Source: JBHYGK01 sp051859045 (lineage in GTDB: Bacteria > Pseudomonadota > Gammaproteobacteria > Xanthomonadales > Xanthomonadaceae). Taken from it: a stretch of DNA of 38,550 nt. Within the stretch, counting starts at the first letter, position 1, and the number at the start of each line of letters is the position of its first letter. The notes beneath the pieces were generated by a model. It saw only the letters and a list, made by a program, of their open reading frames with translations. It did not search any database and had not been told where the DNA came from. The stretch is taken from positions 1 through 38,550 of the forward strand of contig JBHYGK010000026.1 of assembly GCA_051859045.1 (NCBI GenBank), read 5' to 3'. A program made the position numbers and the translations under genes. Below, piece after piece: positions 7,409 to 13,578 of the stretch.

Positions 7409-8689
7409 TCAGCCGGCCCAGCGCGCCCAGGCCAGGCCCAGCGCCGCGGCCAGCAGCATCGCCAGCAGGCCGCCGACCACCCGCCACGCATAGCCACGGC
7501 TGCCGGCGGCGAAGGCGACCACCGACTTCGCGAGCACGCTCGCGCCCAGCAGCAGCACGAGGCCCAGCTGCGCGTCCGCGATCGAGAGCTGCCCGCCGCG
7601 CGCCAGCTGGGCCAGGCCGGCGGCGGCGGCGTGCCATTCGGCGAGCGCGGCGAGGGTGGCCGCCACCAGGGCGCCGCGGCCGCCATAGGCGTCCTGCAGC
7701 CACGCGGCGGCCAGCAGCACGCCGGTGATCGCCAGCGCGAGCACGATCGCATGCCCCAGCCGGAACGCCGCCGCGGTGGCCTCGCGCGCCGGCAGCGAGG
7801 CGGCATCGCTGGGCGCACGCCACAGCCCCAGCGCGCCGCCGAGGGCCAGCACCGCCGCCGCCGCGCCCAGCGGCCACGCGCTGGCGCGCAGCAGCGCGGG
7901 CGACAGGCTGCCCACGATGCCCACCAGCAGCAGCAGCGAGGCCAGGTTCGACAGCAGCGCGGCGGCCACCGCGGAGGTGCGCAGCGCGGGCGACTCGCGC
8001 GCGCGCTGGCCGAAGCCGGCCACCGCCGCGGTGGACGACACGAAGCCCGAGAAGAAGCCCGCCACCGGCAGGCCCCAGCGCGCGCCCACCATGCGCAGCG
8101 CGACGTGGCCGACCATGCCCACCGCCATCACCAGCACCACCAGCCGCCACACGGCGCGCGGGCGCAGCACGCCCCAGGGATCGACCGCGACGTCGGGCAG
8201 CAGCGGCAGCACCACCAGCGCCGAGGCCAGCAGCAGCAGGCCGTCGTGCACCTCGCGCGCGCTGAGCACCTCGCGCGAGAAGCGGTGCAGCGCGGGCTTG
8301 GCCTCGAGCAGGCCGGCCACCAGCACGCCCAGCGCGGCCGCGAGCCCGGGCGCGGGGATCGCCAGGCCGCCCAGCAGCGCCGTCAGCAGCAGCGCCAGTT
8401 CGCCGGTCAGGCCGGGATCCTCCGCGCGGGTCTGGCGGTAGCTCATCGCCGCGAAGCCGGCCACGGCGAGCAGCACCGCGACGAAGACCGCGAGGTGCAG
8501 GCCGAAGGCCACCGCGCCGGCCAGGGCGACCACCGCGTGCGTGCGCAGGCCGGCGACGACGGCCTGCTCGGGCTTGCGCCGCTCGCGCACCAGGCCCACG
8601 AGCAGGCCCACGCCCAGCGCGCTGGCAAGGCCGGCGAGGGGCCAGGCGGAGGGCGTGGCGGCGAGGACGAGCTCGGCGGTCGGGGTCAT
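7409..8689 (-). CDS. MgtC/SapB family membrane protein with DUF4010
   Basis: A 426-residue protein with about a dozen hydrophobic helices. The N-terminal third resembles MgtC/SapB (ALGVGLLVGLVRERR, then GLRTHAVVALAGAVAFGL), and the remainder resembles DUF4010 (SREVHDGLLLLASALVVLPLLPD-type segment and AGFFSGFVSSTAAVAGF). Proteins of this architecture are widespread and uncharacterised; a transport or envelope role is only a guess. ATG at 8689 starts directly before the first helix; the longer open frame upstream has shadow-like composition. It converges with phhA with 9 bp between the two stops. Confidence 0.85.
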   Translation of the reverse strand: MTPTAELVLAATPSAWPLAGLASALGVGLLVGLVRERRKPEQAVVAGLRTHAVVALAGAVAFGLHLAVFVAVLLAVAGFAAMSYRQTRAEDPGLTGELALLLTALLGGLAIPAPGLAAALGVLVAGLLEAKPALHRFSREVLSAREVHDGLLLLASALVVLPLLPDVAVDPWGVLRPRAVWRLVVLVMAVGMVGHVALRMVGARWGLPVAGFFSGFVSSTAAVAGFGQRARESPALRTSAVAAALLSNLASLLLLVGIVGSLSPALLRASAWPLGAAAAVLALGGALGLWRAPSDAASLPAREATAAAFRLGHAIVLALAITGVLLAAAWLQDAYGGRGALVAATLAALAEWHAAAAGLAQLARGGQLSIADAQLGLVLLLGASVLAKSVVAFAAGSRGYAWRVVGGLLAMLLAAALGLAWARWAG

Positions 8690-8872
8690 CGGGGCGCCCG
8701 GTCGGGAGCCGCGAGCATGGCCCCGGCGTCCGGCGGGCGGCAAGCCCGCGCCGCCCTCCGGGGCGGACGGGTTTTCCGGCATGCTGGACGCGCACCGGGA
8801 CCGCGCGTACGGGTGCGCCGCCTCCCGGCCACGCGCCCCCGGGACACTCCACCCCGCCCGCCAGAGCCCCGC

Positions 8873-9466
8873 ATGCCGCCCGAGCCGACCCGCGACCCCG
8901 CCCCGTCCGCAGCCCCCGCCGCGCCCGCGCCGCCGCGCAAGCGCGACGCCGAGTTCTGGATCGCGATCGGCGCGCTCGCCATCAGCGGCCTCGCCATGCT
9001 GTCGTCGCTGATGCAGGTCAACGTGCAGCGCAACCAGGAGCGCGCGATGGTCTGGCCGCACGTCAGCGCCCGGCCGGCGTTCTCGGCCACCGGCTACGAG
9101 TTCGTCGCCCGCAACAAGGGCCTGGGCCCCGCGCTGGTGCGCGACGTGGCCATCCTGGTGGACGGGCGCCGCGTCGAGGGCTGGATCGAGGCGCTGGACG
9201 TGCTGGTCGGCCCCGGCCACGGCTACGGCTGGGACCGCATCCGCGCCAACGACCTGCAGGACACCGTGCTGGGGGCGGACGAGTCGGCGCGCCTCTTCGC
9301 CATCGACTGGGACGACCGCCTGCGCGCCGCCTTCCCGGGCGACGACCGGGTACAGGTGCGGATCTGCTACTGCTCCTTCCTCGGCGAGTGCTGGACCAGC
9401 CGCGACGGGCTCGACCACGACCGGGTGGAGCAGTGCCCGGTCGACGGGACGCCGTCCGGAGGCTGA
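8873..9466 (+). CDS. Hypothetical protein with one N-terminal membrane helix
   Basis: A 197-residue protein that I do not recognise. It has a Pro/Ala-rich N-terminal tail (1-22), a basic patch, one hydrophobic helix (about 28-45, IAIGALAISGLAMLSSL), and a soluble domain of about 145 residues starting VQRNQERAMVWPHVSA. Segments such as RNKGLGPALVRDVAILVDG and the cysteine-containing ICYCSFLGECW near the C-terminus give the domain a beta-sandwich look. The tail is probably cytoplasmic and the domain periplasmic. Codon use and GC at third positions match its neighbours, which supports a real gene. It begins 183 bp from the divergent MgtC-like gene and ends 77 bp before fbp. Confidence 0.7.
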   Translation: MPPEPTRDPAPSAAPAAPAPPRKRDAEFWIAIGALAISGLAMLSSLMQVNVQRNQERAMVWPHVSARPAFSATGYEFVARNKGLGPALVRDVAILVDGRRVEGWIEALDVLVGPGHGYGWDRIRANDLQDTVLGADESARLFAIDWDDRLRAAFPGDDRVQVRICYCSFLGECWTSRDGLDHDRVEQCPVDGTPSGG

Positions 9467-9543
9467 CCCCGGCCGGCGCCGCCGGCGCGGATTCGGGCGA
9501 GAATGGCGGCCCCGCCACCCGACCGCCGCCAGGAGCCCGCGCG

Positions 9544-10566
9544 ATGTCCAGCCCCGTCCAGCTCACCCGCTTCCTGATCGAGGAGCAGCGCGCCGGCCGC
9601 GTGTCCGCCGACCTGCGCCTGCTGGTCGAGGTGGTGGCCCGCGCCTGCAAGCACATCGCCAACGCGGTCAACAAGGGCGCGCTGGGCGGCGTGCTCGGCG
9701 ACGCCGGCACCGGCAACGTGCAGGGCGAGGCGCAGAAGAAGCTCGACGTGCTCAGCAACGAGATCCTGCTCGAGGCCAACGCCTGGGGCGGCCACCTCGC
9801 CGGCATCGCGTCCGAGGAGATGGAGCTGCCGCACCGGATGCCCGACGCCACGCCGCGCGGCAACTACCTCCTGCTGTTCGATCCGCTCGACGGCAGCTCC
9901 AACATCGACGTCAACATCGCCGTGGGCACCATCTTCTCGGTGCTGCGCTGCCCCGAGGGCGTCACCGAGCCGGTCGAGGCCGACTTCCTGCAGCCGGGCA
10001 CCGCGCAGGTGGCGGCGGGCTACACGATCTACGGCCCCAGCACGATCCTCGTGCTGACCGTCGGGCACGGCACCCACGCCTTCACCCTCGACCGCGAGAT
10101 CGGCAGCTTCGTGCTCACCACCCGCGACATGCAGGTGCCGGAGCAGACCAAGGAATTCGCGATCAACATGAGCAACCAGCGCCACTGGGAGCCGCCGATG
10201 CAGGCCTACGTGGCCGACCTGCTGGCCGGCACCACCGGCCCGCGCGGCAAGGACTTCAACATGCGCTGGGTGGCGAGCATGGTGGCCGACGTGCACCGCA
10301 TCCTGACCCGCGGCGGCATCTTCATCTACCCGCGCGACCTCAAGGATCCGTCCAAGCCCGGCCGCCTGCGGCTGATGTACGAGGCCAACCCGATGGCGTG
10401 GCTGGTCGAGCAGGCCGGCGGCGCGGCCACCACCGGCCGCGCGCGCATGCTCGAGGTGCAGCCCACCGGCCTGCACCAGCGCGTGCCGGTGTTCCTGGGC
10501 TCGAAGGGCGAGGTGGAGGTGGCCACCGGCTACCACCACGCCTGGGACGCCGGGCGCGACGCGTGA
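9544..10566 (+). CDS. fbp: Fructose-1,6-bisphosphatase class 1
   Basis: A 340-residue cytoplasmic gluconeogenic enzyme that hydrolyses fructose 1,6-bisphosphate to fructose 6-phosphate with Mg2+. The metal-binding signature LLFDPLDGSSNID (about 116-128) and the catalytic SEEME segment (about 96-100) are intact. The PRDLKDPSKPGRLRLMYEANPMAWLVEQ region, split here for length, holds the C-terminal substrate-binding residues. ATG at 9544 is preceded by AGGAG at 9531-9535 (8-nt spacing), which fixes the start. The stop overlaps or abuts the start of a 2OG-Fe(II) oxygenase gene, suggesting translational coupling. Confidence 0.97.
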   Translation: MSSPVQLTRFLIEEQRAGRVSADLRLLVEVVARACKHIANAVNKGALGGVLGDAGTGNVQGEAQKKLDVLSNEILLEANAWGGHLAGIASEEMELPHRMPDATPRGNYLLLFDPLDGSSNIDVNIAVGTIFSVLRCPEGVTEPVEADFLQPGTAQVAAGYTIYGPSTILVLTVGHGTHAFTLDREIGSFVLTTRDMQVPEQTKEFAINMSNQRHWEPPMQAYVADLLAGTTGPRGKDFNMRWVASMVADVHRILTRGGIFIYPRDLKDPSKPGRLRLMYEANPMAWLVEQAGGAATTGRARMLEVQPTGLHQRVPVFLGSKGEVEVATGYHHAWDAGRDA

Positions 10567-10574
10567 GCGCGGCC

Positions 10575-11288
10575 ATGCACGAGGAGCCCGGCGTGGGCGA
10601 CTTCATCGAGGTCTACCACGACGCCCTGCCGCGGGAGCTCTGCGCGGCGATCGTCGCGCGCTTCGACGCCGACGCCTCGCAGCGCCCGGGCCAGGTCGGC
10701 GGCGGCGTGTTCCCCGAGCTCAAGCACAGCCGCGACATCAGCCTGCAGGGCCGCGCGGACTGGGCCGACGTCGAGGGCGCGCTCAACGCCGCGGTGTTCC
10801 AGGCCCTGCTGCGCTACGTGCGGCGCTACCCGCACATGCTGATCGCGCCGCTGATGTTCGAGATCCAGGGCGAGGGCGGCACGCGCCGCCGGATCACCGC
10901 CGAGGACCTGGCCGCGGCCGACGACGGCGGCGTGGCGCGACTGCTGGAGCACGCGCTGCGGCCGGGCTGGATCAACCTGCAGCGCTACGAGCCCGGCGTC
11001 GGCGGCTACCCCTACTGGCACTGCGAGCTGTTCCCGCGCGCGCCCGACGCCGAGACCCTGCACCGGCACCTGCTGTGGACGGTCTACCTCAACGAGGGCT
11101 TCGGCGAGGGCGAGACCGAGTTCCTCTACCAGGGCCGCCGGATCGCGCCGCGCACCGGCAGCCTGCTCGTCGCGCCGGCCGCGTTCACCCACACCCACCG
11201 CGGCAACCGGCCGCAGGGCGCGGCGAAGTACATCGCCACCAGCTGGGCGCTGTTCAACCGCGCCGAGCGGCTGTTCCCCGCCGGCTGA
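10575..11288 (+). CDS. 2OG-Fe(II) oxygenase superfamily protein
   Basis: A 237-residue protein with the jelly-roll signature of iron- and 2-oxoglutarate-dependent hydroxylases. The proximal iron motif appears as HxE (H149-C-E151 in YPYWHCELF), the distal His is in FTHTHRGNRP (H206 or H208), and R209 in the same segment could bind 2-oxoglutarate. NEGFGEGETEFLYQ and the closing KYIATSW also fit the prolyl-hydroxylase-like branch. Substrate unknown. An alternative GTG start at 10563 overlaps the fbp stop (GTGA) and would add four residues; neither start has a strong Shine-Dalgarno. The tight linkage to fbp suggests one operon. Confidence 0.85.
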   Translation: MHEEPGVGDFIEVYHDALPRELCAAIVARFDADASQRPGQVGGGVFPELKHSRDISLQGRADWADVEGALNAAVFQALLRYVRRYPHMLIAPLMFEIQGEGGTRRRITAEDLAAADDGGVARLLEHALRPGWINLQRYEPGVGGYPYWHCELFPRAPDAETLHRHLLWTVYLNEGFGEGETEFLYQGRRIAPRTGSLLVAPAAFTHTHRGNRPQGAAKYIATSWALFNRAERLFPAG

Positions 11289-11338
11289 GGCCGGCGGCGG
11301 GTGATGCCCGCCGCGAGGCCTGTGCTTAACTCCACGGC

Positions 11339-12760
11339 ATGGACCTCAGCCTGCTCGCCGCCTTCCTCCCCGACGCCCTGCTGCCGTGGCTCGCCGGCGC
11401 CTGGGCGGTGTACCTCGCGCTGCTCTCGGGCTGGATCGTGCTGCAGAAGCGCGAGCCGGTGGCGACGCTGAGCTGGGTGCTGGCGCTGGCCGCGCTGCCG
11501 GTGCTGGGCTTCGTGGTCTACCACCTGCTCGGGCCGCAGCGGATCCGGCGCCAGACCCTGCGGCGCGGGCGCAGCCGCGCGGCGCTCGGGGCCGAGCGCC
11601 CGCGCGCCGACGGCGAGGTGGAGTGCCCGCCGCTGTTCCGGCTCGGCGAGGCCGCCACCGGCTTCGCGCCGAGCAGCTGCCATGACGTGCGCCTGCTGGT
11701 CGGCGGCGCGGCGACCTACGACGCGCTGCTCGAGGCGATCGCCGGCGCGCGCGACCACGTGCACCTGGAGTACTACATCGTCGAGCCCGACCGCACCGGC
11801 ACGATGCTGCGCGACGCGCTGGTGGCCAAGGCCCGCGAGGGCGTGCGGGTGCGCTGGCTGATGGACGCGATGGGCTCCTCGCGGGCCTCCGGCGCCTTCC
11901 TCGCGCCGCTGCTGGCCGCCGGCGGCGAGGTGGGCTGGTTCCACCGGATGCGCCTGCGCCGGCTGTGGCGGCCGACGCTGAACATGCGCACGCACCGCAA
12001 GATCGTGGTGGTCGACGGCGCGCTGGGCTTCACCGGCGGCATCAACGTCTGCGACGAGCAGGACCAGCGCCTCGACCCCGACGCGCACGACGACCTGCAC
12101 CTGCGGATGGACGGCGCGGCGGTGCACTGGCTGCAGCTGGCCTTCCTCGAGGACTGGCACTACGCCACCGGCGTCGCGCTGCGCTCGCCCGCGCTGTTCC
12201 CCCGGGCCGTGCACGGCCCGGTCGAGGCGCAGGTGCTGCCCGCGGGGCCTGACTCGCCGTGGGAGCCGATCCACCGCGCGCAGGTGGCGGCGATCCACGC
12301 CGCACGGCAGCGGGTGTGGCTGTGCACGCCCTACTTCGTGCCCGGCGAGGCGGCGCGGATGGCGCTGCAGTCCGCGGCGATGCGCGGCGTCGACGTGCGC
12401 GTGTACCTCCCGCGGCGCTCGGACTCGCTGCTGACCACGCTCGCCGCGCGCAGCTACTTCGACGAACTGCGCGAGGCCGGCGTGCGGGTGTTCGAGTACC
12501 TGCCGCGGATGCTGCACGCGAAGGCGCTGCTGGTGGACGGGGACGTCGCGATGATCGGCAGCGCGAACTTCGATCCGCGCAGCTTCCGGCTGAACTTCGA
12601 GCTCGCGGTGCTGTTCCTCGACGCCGGCGTGGCCGGCCAGCTCGCGACGCTCGCGGAGACCGTGCAGGCGCGCTCGCGCGAGGTGCGCGGGCCACGCGCG
12701 CTGGCGCTGCCGGCGCGGCTGGCGGAGGCCGTCGCGCGGCTGTGCTCGCCGCTGCTCTGA
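11339..12760 (+). CDS. cls: Cardiolipin synthase (phospholipase D family)
   Basis: A 473-residue membrane enzyme that transfers a phosphatidyl group between two phosphatidylglycerol molecules to make cardiolipin. Two N-terminal helices (about 8-30 and 40-61) are followed by two PLD domains, each with an intact HKD motif: H219xK..D in HRKIVVVDG and H393xK..D in HAKALLVDG. Each motif is followed by the usual GG/GS-N segment (FTGGINV, IGSANFDPRSF). Length and order match ClsA-type enzymes rather than the shorter ClsB or ClsC forms. It lies 50 bp after the oxygenase gene. Confidence 0.94.
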   Translation: MDLSLLAAFLPDALLPWLAGAWAVYLALLSGWIVLQKREPVATLSWVLALAALPVLGFVVYHLLGPQRIRRQTLRRGRSRAALGAERPRADGEVECPPLFRLGEAATGFAPSSCHDVRLLVGGAATYDALLEAIAGARDHVHLEYYIVEPDRTGTMLRDALVAKAREGVRVRWLMDAMGSSRASGAFLAPLLAAGGEVGWFHRMRLRRLWRPTLNMRTHRKIVVVDGALGFTGGINVCDEQDQRLDPDAHDDLHLRMDGAAVHWLQLAFLEDWHYATGVALRSPALFPRAVHGPVEAQVLPAGPDSPWEPIHRAQVAAIHAARQRVWLCTPYFVPGEAARMALQSAAMRGVDVRVYLPRRSDSLLTTLAARSYFDELREAGVRVFEYLPRMLHAKALLVDGDVAMIGSANFDPRSFRLNFELAVLFLDAGVAGQLATLAETVQARSREVRGPRALALPARLAEAVARLCSPLL

Positions 12761-12855
12761 GCCCGCGCGGGACCGACGGGCGGGCCGGAGCGGGGTTCGA
12801 CCGGAGCCGCGCCGCGGCTACACTCGCGCGCATCCTCCGCCGACCGGTCGCCGCC

Positions 12856-13122
12856 ATGCCCTGGGTCCTGCTCGCCCTCGCCTTCCTCGCCCTGATCGGC
12901 GCGGTCTACACCACCTCCGCGGCCGTGCTCGGCCTGCTGCTGCTCGCGTCGTTCGTGCTGTGCACGCTCGGGATCATGGGCCTGGTCGCGCAGCGCATGG
13001 CCTCCACGGCGCGCTCCGAGGCCTCGATGCTCGGCCCCGCCGAGCTCGCCGCGATCCGCGCCAAGCTCGAGGCCGACAAGGCCGCCGCCGCCCGCGACGC
13101 CGCGCCGCGGCAGGAGCACTGA
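12856..13122 (+). CDS. Small membrane protein of unknown function
   Basis: An 88-residue protein with two hydrophobic helices (about 3-20 and 24-47) and a charged, probably helical C-terminal tail (LAAIRAKLEADKAAAARDA). I do not recognise a family. ATG at 12856 was chosen because it opens directly on the first helix; the upstream open frame has no recognisable sequence. The gene ends 1 bp before the GTG of the GlsB-type gene and carries that gene's ribosome-binding site, so the two are likely translated as a pair. Confidence 0.68.
   Translation: MPWVLLALAFLALIGAVYTTSAAVLGLLLLASFVLCTLGIMGLVAQRMASTARSEASMLGPAELAAIRAKLEADKAAAARDAAPRQEH
13112..13116 (+). promoter_or_regulatory. Ribosome-binding site deciding the GTG start of the GlsB-type gene
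   Basis: AGGAG, 7 nt before GTG 13124 and inside the last codons of the preceding gene. It supports a GTG start and translational coupling. Confidence 0.7.
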
Positions 13123-13123
13123 G

Positions 13124-13387
13124 GTGGGCGGCTACTCGCTGCAGGCGCTCGCGATCATCGTGCTGGTCGGCGGCATCGCCGGCTGGCTGGCCGGGCTGCT
13201 GATGAAGGGCCGCGGCCTCGGGCTGCTGGGCAACATCGTGGTCGGCGTGCTCGGCGCCTTCGTCGGCGGCTGGCTGCTCGGGCTGGTCGGGGTGTCGATC
13301 GGCGGCGGGCTGCTGGGCGCCATCCTCACCGCGCTGCTCGGCGCGGTGGTGCTGCTGGCGCTGATCCGGCTCGTCGTCGGGCGCTGA
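13124..13387 (+). CDS. GlsB/YeaQ/YmgE family stress-response membrane protein
   Basis: An 87-residue protein with three hydrophobic helices and the family's glycine-rich signature: GGIAGWLAGLLMKGRG, GLLGNIVVGVLGAFVGGWL and a final LGAVVLLALIRLV helix. The family was once called transglycosylase-associated and is induced by envelope or general stress in several bacteria; its biochemical role is unknown. The GTG start is supported by AGGAG at the right spacing. It converges with the DUF2256 gene, and the two stops lie in a shared inverted repeat. Confidence 0.9.
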   Translation: MGGYSLQALAIIVLVGGIAGWLAGLLMKGRGLGLLGNIVVGVLGAFVGGWLLGLVGVSIGGGLLGAILTALLGAVVLLALIRLVVGR

Positions 13388-13420
13388 GGCGCGCCGGCGC
13401 CGGCGCCGCGCCCTCAGCGC
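13381..13420. terminator. Bidirectional hairpin between convergent genes
   Basis: GCGCTGAGG (13381-13389) is perfectly complementary to CCTCAGCGC (13412-13420), with a further 4 bp of pairing inside a one-base bulge. Both stop codons are part of the stem. There is no T-tract on either strand, so intrinsic termination is uncertain; it could simply protect both 3' ends. Confidence 0.4.
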
Positions 13421-13578
13421 GGCGTGCCGCGCCGGCAGGCGTCGGAGCAGTACTTCACCTCGTCCCAGCAGCGCGCCCATTTGCGGCGCCACTCGAACGG
13501 GCGCTGGCACACCGGGCAGGTCTTCACCGGCTTGGCGTCGCGGTCGCGACGCCGCTCAGTCGACGGCGGCTTCGACAC
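13414..13578 (-). CDS. DUF2256 small zinc-finger protein
   Basis: A 54-residue protein overlooked because of its size. Residues 20-50 contain KTCPVCQRPFEWRRKWARCW followed by DEVKYCSDACRR, the full DUF2256 signature, with C21, C24, C44 and C48 as a probable zinc site. No function is known. The GTG at 13578 is the nearest in-frame start giving normal family length; it overlaps the last 23 bp of the diguanylate cyclase gene in another frame, so the two are probably co-translated. A later in-frame GTG would remove only the basic N-terminal tail. As I recall, DUF2256 genes often neighbour photolyase/cryptochrome-like genes; one lies at the far left of this window, about 12 kb away. Confidence 0.85.
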   Translation of the reverse strand: MSKPPSTERRRDRDAKPVKTCPVCQRPFEWRRKWARCWDEVKYCSDACRRGTPR

